Source: Asinibacterium sp. OR53 (GTDB lineage Bacteria > Bacteroidota > Bacteroidia > Chitinophagales > Chitinophagaceae). Taken from it: a DNA stretch of 64,000 nt. The stretch is taken from NCBI RefSeq assembly GCF_000515315.1, contig NZ_KI911562.1, forward strand, positions 3,009,220 through 3,073,219, read 5' to 3'. The position numbers and the translations under genes were made by a program. How positions within the stretch are numbered: the stretch's first letter is position 1; each line of letters starts with the position of its first letter. Below the pieces are notes generated by a model. That model saw only the letters and a list, made by a program, of their open reading frames with translations, was not told the origin of the DNA and did not search any database. Positions 43,683-53,330 of the stretch are shown here, one piece after another.

Positions 43683-43961
43683 ATGATCGTTTCTATACAG
43701 CACAAAGGTTTGAGGGATTTCTGGATGAAAGGCAATGGGGCCAGGCTGCCAACGGACCAACTACGCAAAATCAAGCTGATTCTGGATATCTTAGATGCAG
43801 CAGAAACGATAGAAGCTGTCGACTTCCCAGGCGCCCGACTGCATGCCCTGAAAGGTGATTTAAAAGGGTTCTGGTCCATTACGGTAAAAACAAACTGGAG
43901 GATCATTTTTCAATTCGAAGAGGGCAACGCTTACCTAGTTGATTACCTTGACTATCATTAA
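43683..43961 (+). CDS. higB: HigB/RelE-type toxin
   Basis: 92 aa. The RelE/HigB fold is seen in IQHKGLRDFWMKGNGARLPTDQLRKIKLILDILDAAETI, FPGARLHALKGDLKGFWSITVKTNWRIIFQFE and the terminal YLVDYLDYH. Such toxins cut mRNA on the ribosome; the conserved Arg in WRIIFQF and the C-terminal His are typical. It is translated after the HigA-type antitoxin and converges on the Omp85 gene with 7 bp between the stops. Confidence 0.85.
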   Translation: MIVSIQHKGLRDFWMKGNGARLPTDQLRKIKLILDILDAAETIEAVDFPGARLHALKGDLKGFWSITVKTNWRIIFQFEEGNAYLVDYLDYH

Positions 43962-43968
43962 CTCTACA

Positions 43969-45216
43969 TCAGAACACCTCGCCTAAATTCAAGAATAATC
44001 CGCTTGACCCGTGCAAACCAAAGCCATAGTCGATACAGACATTTGTTCTCGAAAATTTATTGAATTTGATGCGTAACCCTGCGCCATAACCAGGTTGGAG
44101 CACTTCAAAACGGTTGGTGGTCATTTCTGAATAAGATTGCGCATTGGCAAACACTACCCCTCCTATTAATCCGTTGCGGCTAATACCAAAACGGTATTCG
44201 GCTTCAAGGTCTACCATATTACGGCTGCGGAAACGACTCTGGACATATCCCCTGCCTGTATTACTATAGGTATCCCAACCGGTACTGGGCAAGTCAAGAT
44301 AAGGCGGATGTCCGCCCAGGGTAAACAGGTTGTACGACCAAAAAGCCAATGTGTTCCTGGAACCGCTGATAGGGTGAAGGTATTTACGCACATCGATCAG
44401 CAGGCTGTTGTAATTTTCATCACTTCCTATCCATTGCATATTCTGACGAAACACGATATTGCTATAAAAGCCGGGATCCGGATTGATAGAGTTCCTCCGC
44501 GTGTCGTATAAAAAATCGAGCGACAAGCCCGATGAACGGGAACTGGAAGCAAATCCATATCGCTGAAAATCGGTTATTACCCCCACAGGAGGTGTTAGTT
44601 CCTTGATATTATAATGATAATCGAGCTGGTAACCCAGCCCCGTATAGAGGTCATTCCCTATTTTCCGCAGGGCGAACTGGTAAAAACGGATATAATTATA
44701 ATCCAATTTATAGCCATCTGCTGATTTTGTATTGCCTCCGAGTCCATAAGTATCTTCCGGGTATTTAAGGAATCGCCAGTCACCGATAAAATTATACAGG
44801 TTCCCTTTTGTCCATATACTCGATTGCAGCGGAACCACAAACTGCTGTTTCTGCGTGAACATCGGCGCTACCAGTATGGATGATATATTGGCGTCTGCCT
44901 GGTCGGTGGTATAGAACGCAATATTACCCGTTACATTAAAAGACAAACCCGTTTGCAGCGAATATTCTATTGCCGGGGACCCAGACAGGTGCAATTTGCC
45001 ACTGTGCTTCTCACCGGTAGGTCCGCGTTTCGATGCATCTTTTTTCAATACACCCAGAATAATATCGATCACATCTTTTTCAGCCACCGTATCGGCTCTT
45101 CGATTGATATTTTGAATGGTATTCTGTGCTCTAAGTGGGTTATTGACTGCCAAACAGATAAAAACAAACAATAAAAGGAAGAAAGGATAATGTGATTTAA
45201 TGCTGATTTGCTTCAA
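43969..45216 (-). CDS. Omp85/BamA-like outer-membrane barrel protein
   Basis: 415 aa with a signal peptide (to about NPLRAQ, residue 31). There are no POTRA domains; a short N-terminal region is followed by a 12-16-strand barrel typical of the surface-antigen (D15) family, with DTRRNSINPDPGFYSN and the C-terminal VCIDYGFGLHGSSGLFLNLGEVF. BamA/TamA C-termini are similar, but the size is too small for BamA, so a phospholipase-like or unknown transporter barrel is possible. It is transcribed divergently from the LacI regulator, 90 bp apart. Confidence 0.75.
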   Translation of the reverse strand: MKQISIKSHYPFFLLLFVFICLAVNNPLRAQNTIQNINRRADTVAEKDVIDIILGVLKKDASKRGPTGEKHSGKLHLSGSPAIEYSLQTGLSFNVTGNIAFYTTDQADANISSILVAPMFTQKQQFVVPLQSSIWTKGNLYNFIGDWRFLKYPEDTYGLGGNTKSADGYKLDYNYIRFYQFALRKIGNDLYTGLGYQLDYHYNIKELTPPVGVITDFQRYGFASSSRSSGLSLDFLYDTRRNSINPDPGFYSNIVFRQNMQWIGSDENYNSLLIDVRKYLHPISGSRNTLAFWSYNLFTLGGHPPYLDLPSTGWDTYSNTGRGYVQSRFRSRNMVDLEAEYRFGISRNGLIGGVVFANAQSYSEMTTNRFEVLQPGYGAGLRIKFNKFSRTNVCIDYGFGLHGSSGLFLNLGEVF

Positions 45217-45306
45217 GGGTACCGGGCTTTACTTAAGAAATCTGTTATTAACGCCAATAAAAATAGCTTAAATTGCCACACAAACAAGAATGCTTCCCAG
45301 CACAAT

Positions 45307-46323
45307 ATGGCCGACCAGGTTACGATAAAAGATATCGCGCGATTGCTGAATATCTCACCTTCCACGGTGTCCAGGGCATTGAAATCGAGCCATGAGATCA
45401 ACAAGGAAACACAAAGACTGGTGAAAGAAACAGCCGAGCGGCTTCATTACCGTCCGAATATGGCTGCTCTAAGCCTGGTCAAAGCCAAGACCAAAACCAT
45501 CGGTGTCATTGTTCCCAACCTGGGGTATTATGTTTTTTCCACCGCATTACAGGGCATCGAAGACGCCGCTTCCAAAAGAGGCTATACGGTGATCGCCTGC
45601 CAGTCGATGGAACAATATGAACGCGAGATCAAGAATACACAGGATATGATGCGCAGCAGTGTGGACGGCATCATTTTATCGCTGGCGCAGCACACCAAAG
45701 ACTACCAGCATATACTGGAATTGCAGCAAAGCGGCATGCCTGTGGTGTTGTTTGATCGCATTGCCGATGAATTGAACACTTCAAAAGTGATCGTTGATAA
45801 TATGGCCGGCTCTTTCGGCGCCGTTGAACACCTCATTAAAATGGGTTGCCGCCGCATTGCTTATATCGGAGGCCCTTCGGAATTATCCATCAGCAGCCGC
45901 CGAAAAGAAGGTTACCGGCTGGCATTGGTGAAATACCATATTCCCATCGATGAACAATTGGTGGTGTATTGCGAATTCAACCACGAGAAAAGTGTGAAAG
46001 CAATAACACAACTGCTCAAGCTGAAAAACCCGCCCGATGGTATTTTCACTTGCAGCGACCGGCAGGCCATTGCAGCCATGGTGGCAGCGCAGGCAAAGAA
46101 ACTGCGTATTCCGGAAGACATTGCTATTGTGGGATTCAATGATGAACCGGTAGTGTCTATCATGTCTCCTGCCCTTTCGAGTGTACGGCAGCCGGCTTTT
46201 GAAATGGGACAAATGGCTGCAGGGCTACTGATCGACCAAATTGAACAAGGTAAATCATTCACCCCGCAAACCAAATTGTACACTACCAAACTTGTTAAGC
46301 GGGCTTCCTCGAAAAGGAAATAA
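45307..46323 (+). CDS. LacI-family transcriptional regulator
   Basis: 338 aa from ATG 45307 (MADQVTIKDIARLLNIS, the normal LacI start). The open frame continues upstream to 45208, but that would overlap the divergent Omp gene. HTH VTIKDIARLLNISPSTVSRALKSS and hinge RPNMAALSLVKAKTKTIGVIVPNL are followed by a periplasmic-binding-protein-like core. It probably responds to a sugar. Because kduI is encoded next to it on the other strand, with the two stops 3 bp apart, a uronate or pectin-derived effector is a reasonable guess. Confidence 0.9.
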   Translation: MADQVTIKDIARLLNISPSTVSRALKSSHEINKETQRLVKETAERLHYRPNMAALSLVKAKTKTIGVIVPNLGYYVFSTALQGIEDAASKRGYTVIACQSMEQYEREIKNTQDMMRSSVDGIILSLAQHTKDYQHILELQQSGMPVVLFDRIADELNTSKVIVDNMAGSFGAVEHLIKMGCRRIAYIGGPSELSISSRRKEGYRLALVKYHIPIDEQLVVYCEFNHEKSVKAITQLLKLKNPPDGIFTCSDRQAIAAMVAAQAKKLRIPEDIAIVGFNDEPVVSIMSPALSSVRQPAFEMGQMAAGLLIDQIEQGKSFTPQTKLYTTKLVKRASSKRK

Positions 46324-46326
46324 CGC

Positions 46327-47172
46327 TTAGCGGAGATTTTTTACTTCCAGTTTATCCATATCGGTATAATCCTGGTTCTCTCCCGCCATTCCCCATATAA
46401 ATGAATAGGATGCCGTTCCGGCTCCCGCATGTATGCTCCACTCGGGCGATACAACGGCCTGGTGATTGTGCATGAATAAATGTCTTGTTTCTGTGGGCTC
46501 TCCCATCAGGTGCAATACCACCTGCTCTTCCGGCACGTCGAAATAGAAATACACTTCGTTTCGTCGCAAATGTGTATGCGGCGGGATGGAGTTCCATACG
46601 CTGCCGTTCAATAACTCCGTGAATCCCATCACCAACTGGCAGCTTTGTACGCGGCCCGGTAAAATATACTGGTAAATATTGCGGTAATTGGAAGTCAGCG
46701 CATCGCCCAGTGTCAGCGGCGTGATGTCTGCTTTACGGATATGTGTTGTAGGATAAGCTGCAGCAGCCAATGCCGAATTGATATAGAACAAAGCGGGCGC
46801 TTGTGCATCTGCACTTGCAAATACAACGGACTGCTTGCCTTTACCTATATAAAGACAATCTTTATTGTCCAGTTGATATGATTCGCCATCAACAGTTACC
46901 GTTCCTTTGCCGCCTACATTGATGATGCCGACCTCTCTTCTTTCAAGAAAATAATCGGCCTTGGTGAGTTCATAAAAAGCAGGCAGACTCAGTTTTTCCT
47001 GAACAGGTTTTACACCCAGTACAATAAAACGGTCCTGCATGGAATAAGTAGCAGTGATGGTATCTTTCTCAAATACTTTCTCCACAAGGAAAGCATTCCG
47101 CAACTGTGCGGTATCCATTTTTTTCACTTCCTCGGCGCTGCGGGAAGTCTGGTAACGAAACGAATGTGACAT
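46327..47172 (-). CDS. kduI: 5-dehydro-4-deoxy-D-glucuronate isomerase
   Basis: 281 aa from ATG 47172 (MSHSFRYQTSRSAEEVKKMDTAQLR), the usual KduI start and length; the open frame extends about 44 codons further upstream and is ignored. A cupin fold with the metal site in IPPHTHLRRNEVYFYFD and later HNHQAVVSPEWSIHAGAGTASYSFIWGMAGEN. It isomerises 5-keto-4-deoxyuronate to 2,5-diketo-3-deoxygluconate in pectin or glycosaminoglycan breakdown. The partner kduD is not in the window. It is divergent from the ABC ATPase gene. Confidence 0.93.
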   Translation of the reverse strand: MSHSFRYQTSRSAEEVKKMDTAQLRNAFLVEKVFEKDTITATYSMQDRFIVLGVKPVQEKLSLPAFYELTKADYFLERREVGIINVGGKGTVTVDGESYQLDNKDCLYIGKGKQSVVFASADAQAPALFYINSALAAAAYPTTHIRKADITPLTLGDALTSNYRNIYQYILPGRVQSCQLVMGFTELLNGSVWNSIPPHTHLRRNEVYFYFDVPEEQVVLHLMGEPTETRHLFMHNHQAVVSPEWSIHAGAGTASYSFIWGMAGENQDYTDMDKLEVKNLR

Positions 47173-47265
47173 ACCGCAAAGTACACCAATAAACCAGATT
47201 CGCACCCATTCAGATACCGCAAACGTTTCCGGTGCCAATAACCCGGCGGGTTGTACCTTTAGTCC

Positions 47266-48225
47266 ATGCATTTGCTCTCCGTATCTTCCCTCAATAAGCA
47301 ACAAGGCAGTTTTGCATTAAAGGATATTTCTTTTCAGCAATTACCCTTCCAAAAGATCGCTATCGCCGGAGAAACGGGTTCCGGTAAAAGCACACTGCTT
47401 AAAATCATAGCGGGACTGGTACAGCCCGATGCCGGGCAGGTATTGTTTGAAGGAAAACGTGTAACAGGTCCTCTTGAGCAACTGGTTCCGGGTCACCCCG
47501 GCATTGCTTATCTCTCGCAGCATTATGAGTTGCGCAACAACTACCGCATGGAAGAGTTGCTCGAATATGCCAACAAGTTACCGGAAGAAAAAGCACAAGC
47601 ATTGTACCGGCTCTGCCGCATCGATCACCTGCTGAAAAGAAAGAATGATCAATTATCGGGCGGAGAGAAACAACGCATTGCATTGGCAAAGCTGCTGACC
47701 CAAACGCCCAGGTTGTTGTTACTCGATGAACCCTTCTCCAACCTCGACCCCATTCACAAAAACATATTGAAGCGCGTGCTGGAAGATATCGGCAAAGAAT
47801 GGCAAATCACCTGCCTGCTCACTTCTCACGATCCGCTCGACACCTTATCCTGGGCCGATGAGATCATTGCCATGAAAGATGGACAGATCATACAACAAGC
47901 ACCCGCACAAGAAATATACCGTAACCCTGTAAACGATTATGTAGCCGGGCTCTTTGGCAGTTACAACAGATTCGACAAGACCGATGTTGTACTGTTCCCT
48001 TCATTAAGCACCTTGCCTATGAACGGGAAACCCCTTTACCTGCGCCCCGAACAATTCCGCGTAGTAACTGCTGCTGATGCTAATGCTGTGAAAGGTGCCA
48101 TACAACAGATCAGTTTTTGGGGAAGTTATTATGAGATACAGGTGCTCATAGGTCACAAGCAGGTAGTAGTAAAAACCATGCAGCCACCAGAGCCGCAACA
48201 GGAATGGCTTTACCTCTCGTTTTGA
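47266..48225 (+). CDS. ABC transporter ATP-binding protein (FbpC/PotA-like), no permease nearby
   Basis: 319 aa. Walker A is GETGSGKST (about 36-44), Q-loop SQHYELR, signature LSGGEKQRIALAK, Walker B LLLLDEPFSNLD, H-loop TSHDPLD. A C-terminal TOBE-like region (about 235-319) matches iron, phosphonate and polyamine importers. No permease or binding-protein gene is adjacent, so its partners are unknown. The 93-bp gap to kduI is divergent. Its stop overlaps the convergent DUF2723 gene by 16 bp. Confidence 0.85.
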   Translation: MHLLSVSSLNKQQGSFALKDISFQQLPFQKIAIAGETGSGKSTLLKIIAGLVQPDAGQVLFEGKRVTGPLEQLVPGHPGIAYLSQHYELRNNYRMEELLEYANKLPEEKAQALYRLCRIDHLLKRKNDQLSGGEKQRIALAKLLTQTPRLLLLDEPFSNLDPIHKNILKRVLEDIGKEWQITCLLTSHDPLDTLSWADEIIAMKDGQIIQQAPAQEIYRNPVNDYVAGLFGSYNRFDKTDVVLFPSLSTLPMNGKPLYLRPEQFRVVTAADANAVKGAIQQISFWGSYYEIQVLIGHKQVVVKTMQPPEPQQEWLYLSF

Positions 48226-51200
48226 GTTTTTAATTTGTTCAGTATCTCCAGCATGCGGCTGGCTTCCTGCCAATCGTATTGCAAACCATCGGCTTTTTCA
48301 GTAGCGAGTTGCTGGTAATAACGCACCTGTTCCTGCAAATCTTTTTTCAATGAAGCCGTTACTTTCTGAATCAGCCGCTCATCACCGGCGCGATAGCATG
48401 CATCGAGGAAATACATCGACTGCCGATTGTGGTCGTTCCCCCTCGACACCATTCCGTAAGGAAAATTGTGTTCATCTATCAAAACATCTGCCCTTTCCAA
48501 TATTTTGATGGCATCCTGTTTCCGGTTTTTCCCGCAGAGGTCGATGGCCAGCTCTGCCATGGTACGACGAAGTAAGTTGAGCTGAAGACGGTTTGGTTCA
48601 TCAAAATAAACACCGGGTATTTGCGCATTGCCCGAACTGAAATGATGCAAAACAATATCCATGGAACGGTCTGTATTGATGGGTGACTGAAGCACCGGCA
48701 CCAATTGATACACCATGCCTTCTTTGCGCAAATTATTGCCAAAGCCCAGGTCGTCGTAAGGTCCGGAAAAACAGATGGGTCGCTTCCATTGGTTGGCGGC
48801 AATGATATTCAATATGGCCAGATCGTTCTTGTACAGGTATCGCTTTGTGATCTCAAAACGCATCTCTTTTTGTACACTGTCCGTTGCATTCACTGTTCCA
48901 TTCGCACGCACCAATTGTTCATTAACCGGAACGGAAAAACGGGTCACCGGTAAATTAACATACCCTCTGTTATCGAGGTGACTATCATCTCCTAAATAAT
49001 TTTTCATTACATCATACAGATCATAATACCTGTCTTGCGGAAAGCCTGGCTGTGGCTGGCAAATGGCTATACTGCGTTTATCACCCAGTATCTGGTCTTT
49101 GGTCCAGATCACATCCACCGGTGCGCTTTGATTAATTTTGTAGCGCAACTGGTTGATGCACCAGTCGGCAGCAATCAGCGTAGTGATCACTACCCTTACA
49201 TCGGGCCGTATGCCTTCCACTTCCTGTGCATACCATAGTGGATAGGTATCGTTATCAGCAAAAGTGAATAAGATGGCATTGGGCGGACAACTCTCCAGGT
49301 AATTACGCGCCATATCGCGCGCCAGTTGCTTTTGGCTCCTGTCGTGATCGTCCCATTCCTGTTGCGCCATCAACGCTGGAATACCCAGCAGTAATAAAAT
49401 GGCGCCCAACGCAAGCGATTTACCATAACGTTGTTGCTTCAGTGCTTTATCGGTAAAATACAAAACTCCCAATCCTATCCAGATGGCAAATGCATAGAAT
49501 GAACCCACATAAGCATAATCCCTTTCGCGCGGTTGCATGCCCGATTGGTTGATGTACAATACAATGCCTATCCCGGTAACCACGAAAAGCATCATTACAA
49601 CAATAGCATGTTCACTGTTCTTTTTAAAATGATAGAGCATGCCTATCAATCCTAATATCAACGGCAGGGCGAATAATTTGTTATTGGCTTTGTTGTGTTT
49701 CAGGCTATCGGGCAGTGCAGACTGGTCTCCATAAAAAATATGGTCAATGAAAGGTATGCCGGTGATCCAGTTGCCATCGCGCACATTGTCTGTAAACAAC
49801 CCCTGTGCATCATTTTGCCGGCCGCTGAAGTTCCAAAGGAAATAACGCCAGTACATATAGTAATTCTGATAGCGGAGAAAAAAAGAAAGATTGTCTGCAA
49901 AACCAGGACTGCTATCGTAACTGCCGTCTTTCAGTTTGCGTGCCCCCATGAACTGGGCATAATAATCTGCATGCGACTGTTCGTTGCTCATATCCCACAT
50001 GCGCGGAAAGATCATCTGGTCTTCCTGTGCAAATACAGGATATTCATTCTTGCCCACTTCTACATATTGCCCATGATTACCCTTGCCGTATTTTGTTGAT
50101 CCCACTTTGTAATCGATGGGACGGGCAGTGAATTTTTGTCCGTATAAAAGCGGAAAATCTCCGTATTGCTCTCTTCCCAGGTAACCATACAGGTTCATAG
50201 GGTTATCTACATTGAACATATCCACACCGGGATCTGCATTGCTGCGTATCATGGTGGTAACATAAGGACTGTAGCCAAACAATATAAACACCATACACCA
50301 GAGTCCCAGGTTGAGCATAGGCCATTTCTTTTTATTGGCATAACGCAAAGCTGCCCATACGCCTGCTGCTACCAGTATGAAGAAAAAAGTAAATCCCGAA
50401 AAGAACGGCAATCTCAGTGAATTCACAAAGAACAGATCGAAACTGCCGGCAGCTTTGATGGAATACTGAATAACGCCTATCTGTACAAACAATTCCACTG
50501 CACAGCTTAGCAACAGGAAAACATACACGCTGCCAAAAAAGGCTTTTTGTTTTTTGCCTATCCATTCTGCCAGGTACAGGCCTGCGATTACCAACAACGT
50601 GCCGAGAAAAAACAAACCGGCTACCGTTCCATCGAATGATTGTCCGTCCGGTGTGTCACGCTGCGCCATGAACAAAGCGCCCAGTGTGGCCACTATGCCA
50701 CCTATGCATACGACCCACAGAAAATATTTTTTAACCAGGCGATATTCAAACCGGTCTTTCCTTCTGAAATAATAGACCATCACAATGGCTGGTATGTCGA
50801 GTATACTCAACAGGTGTACACCGATGGACATACCAATAAGAAAAAAAATAAAAACGATCCACCTGTCGGCCTGCGGCTCATCGGCTCTCTCTTCCCATTT
50901 GCAAATACACCAGAACACAATGGCGGTAAAAAAAGAACTCATGGCATACACTTCCCCTTCCACGGCGCTGAACCAGAACGAATCGGAAAAAGTAAAAGCC
51001 AGGGCGCCCACTGCACCTGCGCCCATAATGGAAATGATCTGCGTGTTGTTAAGTGTTGGAGCATTACGCAACAGTAATCTTTTGGCCATATGTGTGATGG
51101 TCCAGAATAAAAAAAGGATGGTAAACCCGCTCGCCAGGGCACTCATGCAGTTGACGGCTTTGGCAGCATTGAGCGGATGATCTCCGAATGCCACAATGAA

Positions 51201-51386
51201 CAACCTGCCCAAGAGCACGAACAGCGGCGCGCCCGGCGGATGCGGTATCTGCACTTTGAAACAGCAGCTTACAAATTCGCCGCAATCCCAAAAACTACCC
51301 CCTGCTTCTATTGTAAGCAGGTACACCGTACAGGCGATCAGGCACACGACCCACCCTGTGATATTATTCACTGTTTTAAAATTCAT
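48210..51386 (-). CDS. DUF2723 (TMEM260-like) multi-pass membrane protein
   Basis: 1058 aa with a start typical of the family (NNITGWVVCLIACTVYLLTIEAGGSFWDCGEFV). About 12 hydrophobic segments occupy residues 1-640, with IPHPPGAPLFVLLGRL between the first two; the C-terminal 400 residues are soluble and probably extracytoplasmic. The human homologue TMEM260 is a protein O-mannosyltransferase, so a glycosyltransferase role in envelope protein glycosylation is suggested by family only. It is one of the longest genes here. Convergent overlap with the ABC ATPase gene by 16 bp. Confidence 0.88.
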   Translation of the reverse strand: MNFKTVNNITGWVVCLIACTVYLLTIEAGGSFWDCGEFVSCCFKVQIPHPPGAPLFVLLGRLFIVAFGDHPLNAAKAVNCMSALASGFTILFLFWTITHMAKRLLLRNAPTLNNTQIISIMGAGAVGALAFTFSDSFWFSAVEGEVYAMSSFFTAIVFWCICKWEERADEPQADRWIVFIFFLIGMSIGVHLLSILDIPAIVMVYYFRRKDRFEYRLVKKYFLWVVCIGGIVATLGALFMAQRDTPDGQSFDGTVAGLFFLGTLLVIAGLYLAEWIGKKQKAFFGSVYVFLLLSCAVELFVQIGVIQYSIKAAGSFDLFFVNSLRLPFFSGFTFFFILVAAGVWAALRYANKKKWPMLNLGLWCMVFILFGYSPYVTTMIRSNADPGVDMFNVDNPMNLYGYLGREQYGDFPLLYGQKFTARPIDYKVGSTKYGKGNHGQYVEVGKNEYPVFAQEDQMIFPRMWDMSNEQSHADYYAQFMGARKLKDGSYDSSPGFADNLSFFLRYQNYYMYWRYFLWNFSGRQNDAQGLFTDNVRDGNWITGIPFIDHIFYGDQSALPDSLKHNKANNKLFALPLILGLIGMLYHFKKNSEHAIVVMMLFVVTGIGIVLYINQSGMQPRERDYAYVGSFYAFAIWIGLGVLYFTDKALKQQRYGKSLALGAILLLLGIPALMAQQEWDDHDRSQKQLARDMARNYLESCPPNAILFTFADNDTYPLWYAQEVEGIRPDVRVVITTLIAADWCINQLRYKINQSAPVDVIWTKDQILGDKRSIAICQPQPGFPQDRYYDLYDVMKNYLGDDSHLDNRGYVNLPVTRFSVPVNEQLVRANGTVNATDSVQKEMRFEITKRYLYKNDLAILNIIAANQWKRPICFSGPYDDLGFGNNLRKEGMVYQLVPVLQSPINTDRSMDIVLHHFSSGNAQIPGVYFDEPNRLQLNLLRRTMAELAIDLCGKNRKQDAIKILERADVLIDEHNFPYGMVSRGNDHNRQSMYFLDACYRAGDERLIQKVTASLKKDLQEQVRYYQQLATEKADGLQYDWQEASRMLEILNKLKTQNER

Positions 51387-51419
51387 CCCGGATTTTGTTT
51401 GGATTAAAGAAACCGCTGT

Positions 51420-52685
51420 TTAATGCACCCTGTTTATGATTTTTTCTTGTTTGATGAGGGTTTGGTCTTTTGCTTTCTGATCGTATCCGTTTCCCTGCGC
51501 CAATCTTACCTGTTGTATACCGGCATTCGCAATATGAATGGCTATTTCAACAGCAAAACGTTGCGGCGAAAGCGTGGTATCGATCGTGAACCGGATGGCA
51601 TTACCGGGTAAGTTGGCATATCCGTGTTGTTCCAATAATGTCCTGAGCCTGTCTTTTTCTTTACTCATCAATCCCAGGCTCAACGCAGCGCCAGGTTTGA
51701 GCAGGCAATTCCGTTGATCTTCTTTGACGATGGCTTCCACACGCGCATCATTGATACGATAAGTGAGTGATGATAAATTGTATGGTTCACCATCCGCTTT
51801 TTTGATGCTGTGCTTACCTGATGTTTGCCCGAAAGCGACTGCCAGCATCACGATCAGGGGCAGTACCACAGCGAATTTTAGCAGGTGAACACCGGCCGTA
51901 CGGTCGCGGTTCATCATTTCAATTCTTTTTTTCAATGAAGGGAAGAGAAAGGGACTGGCCAGTTGAAATCCCTGGTCTTCCCTGGCTACTTTTAAAAGCA
52001 GGTACTGGTAACCCTTCCGGTTATGTCCTTCCTGCAACACCTGCTCGTCTGCAATGAATTCCAGGTTCTGCTTGGCCGCCTGCCTGATGAGCCATGCGAA
52101 TGGGTTGAACCAGTTGATAATGCATACCCATTCCATCAGCAGTACGTCTATCGTATGCTTTTGTTGTACATGCACCAGTTCGTGGCGGATGATCTTTTCA
52201 AATTCTTCTTCATTATACAAATGCCTGTTCAGGTAAACATGGTTGCCGAATGAAAAGGGCGACTGTTCATTGGGTAACTGGTAAAATGCATATTGCCTTT
52301 CATGCAGTAACGGCGCAGAGCGGCGCAATTTTTTCAATGAAGTCAATTGCATCAGCATCCGCACCAGCATAACCAGTGATCCCACCAGGAATACCGGCAG
52401 CAATACCTGCCATAAAGCCATGCGTTCCGGCGCAGTTGATGCGATTGCGGCCTGGTCTTTCTCCAGTGAAAACTGCCTGATGAATGTAACTGCCGCCGAA
52501 GGCTGGTCAGACATCAGCGCATCCACCGGTAACAATGGGATAATAAAAGCCAGCGAAGTGGCCAGCAAAAGAAAATACCGGTTCCATGCATAGTACGTCA
52601 GCGGACGCAGCAACCAATAATAAAACAGGTACACCACACCCAAACAGAGTGAGGCTTTGATCAGGTAATCAAACAACTGTGACAT
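51420..52685 (-). CDS. M56-family (BlaR1-like) membrane metallopeptidase
   Basis: 421 aa. Four to five membrane segments, with the zinc motif HELVH in IIRHELVHVQQKHTIDVLL (about residue 167) and WFNPFAWLIRQA after it. The C-terminal part after about residue 285 is extracytoplasmic and shares no penicillin-binding domain with BlaR1. Members of this family sense a signal and proteolyse BlaI-type repressors. It follows the BlaI gene by 23 bp, forming the standard pair. The signal is unknown. Confidence 0.88.
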   Translation of the reverse strand: MSQLFDYLIKASLCLGVVYLFYYWLLRPLTYYAWNRYFLLLATSLAFIIPLLPVDALMSDQPSAAVTFIRQFSLEKDQAAIASTAPERMALWQVLLPVFLVGSLVMLVRMLMQLTSLKKLRRSAPLLHERQYAFYQLPNEQSPFSFGNHVYLNRHLYNEEEFEKIIRHELVHVQQKHTIDVLLMEWVCIINWFNPFAWLIRQAAKQNLEFIADEQVLQEGHNRKGYQYLLLKVAREDQGFQLASPFLFPSLKKRIEMMNRDRTAGVHLLKFAVVLPLIVMLAVAFGQTSGKHSIKKADGEPYNLSSLTYRINDARVEAIVKEDQRNCLLKPGAALSLGLMSKEKDRLRTLLEQHGYANLPGNAIRFTIDTTLSPQRFAVEIAIHIANAGIQQVRLAQGNGYDQKAKDQTLIKQEKIINRVH

Positions 52686-52708
52686 AATCGCTGTTTTGAT
52701 TTTTGATT

Positions 52709-53065
52709 TTATTTCTTCTCAATCATTTCAATGAGTTCCTGTAATTCTTTTGGTTTGAGCTTTTTTTGTTTGATGAAAAAACTGACCATGTCCTTATAGG
52801 AATTATTGAAATAGTTTTTCGCAAAACCCTGCATGAGCTTTTGCTTATATACTTCTTCTGATACCTGCGGAGTGTAGAGATAAGTATTCCCCATCAGCCG
52901 GCTGCCTACATACCCTTTCTTCTCCAGGTTCTTAATGGTGGAAGCCAGGGTAGTATACGGCGGCTTAGGATCTGGCATGTATTCGAGGAACGCTTTGGTC
53001 GTATTCTCGCCTGCGCTCCAGATAGCCTGCATCACGTCTTCTTCCTGTTTGGTTAATTTTTCCAT
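52709..53065 (-). CDS. BlaI/MecI/CopY-family repressor
   Basis: 118 aa from ATG 53065 (MEKLTKQEEDVMQAIWSAGENTTKAFLEYM); a TTG at 53074 is not needed. It is a winged helix with PYTTLASTIKNLEKKGYVGSRLMGNTYLYTP and a C-terminal dimerisation part. The repressor binds palindromes and is cut by its M56 partner. A run of TTCGTA/TACGAA repeats just upstream of the start (53076-53111) is its likely operator. Confidence 0.9.
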   Translation of the reverse strand: MEKLTKQEEDVMQAIWSAGENTTKAFLEYMPDPKPPYTTLASTIKNLEKKGYVGSRLMGNTYLYTPQVSEEVYKQKLMQGFAKNYFNNSYKDMVSFFIKQKKLKPKELQELIEMIEKK

Positions 53066-53075
53066 ACCCTGCAAA

Positions 53076-53111
53076 TTACGATTGTTTCGTAAATCTACGA
53101 AGTTTTCGTAA
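53076..53111. promoter_or_regulatory. Palindromic array upstream of the BlaI-type gene
   Basis: Four alternating half-sites: TTACGA (53076-53081), TCGTAA (53087-53092), TACGAA (53096-53101) and TTCGTAA (53105-53111). Neighbouring pairs form inverted repeats with spacers of 5, 3 and 3 bp. The array begins 11 bp from the blaI start codon, where the promoter should be, so bound repressor dimers would block transcription. Confidence 0.6.
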
Positions 53112-53143
53112 ATATCAGAATCTTTTTAACTTTCTTTTCACCC

Positions 53144-53290
53144 GTCATCCTGAGCGAGCGAAGAACGTCATCCTGAGCGAGCGAAGCGAGTCGAAGGACC
53201 TGCTGAACAATCGGGCAGATCCCTCGGCTGCGCTCGGGATGACGAACGCAAGACGCTCGGGATGACGGACGAGAAGCGCTCGGGATGACG
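53144..53290. repeat. REP-like inverted repeat cluster
   Basis: Two direct copies starting GTCATCCTGAGCGAGCG (53144 and 53167) are followed by three inverted copies ending CGCTCGGGATGAC (about 53232-53243, 53254-53266, 53277-53289), so the cluster can fold into long hairpins. A 32-bp stretch of the second copy (53167-53198) recurs exactly, inverted, at 63447-63478. Elements of this kind are scattered through many genomes and are probably non-autonomous. Confidence 0.7.
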
Positions 53291-53330
53291 ATGGGTTTTA
53301 GTATTTTCGTGTCAGACAGACTGTAGACCT

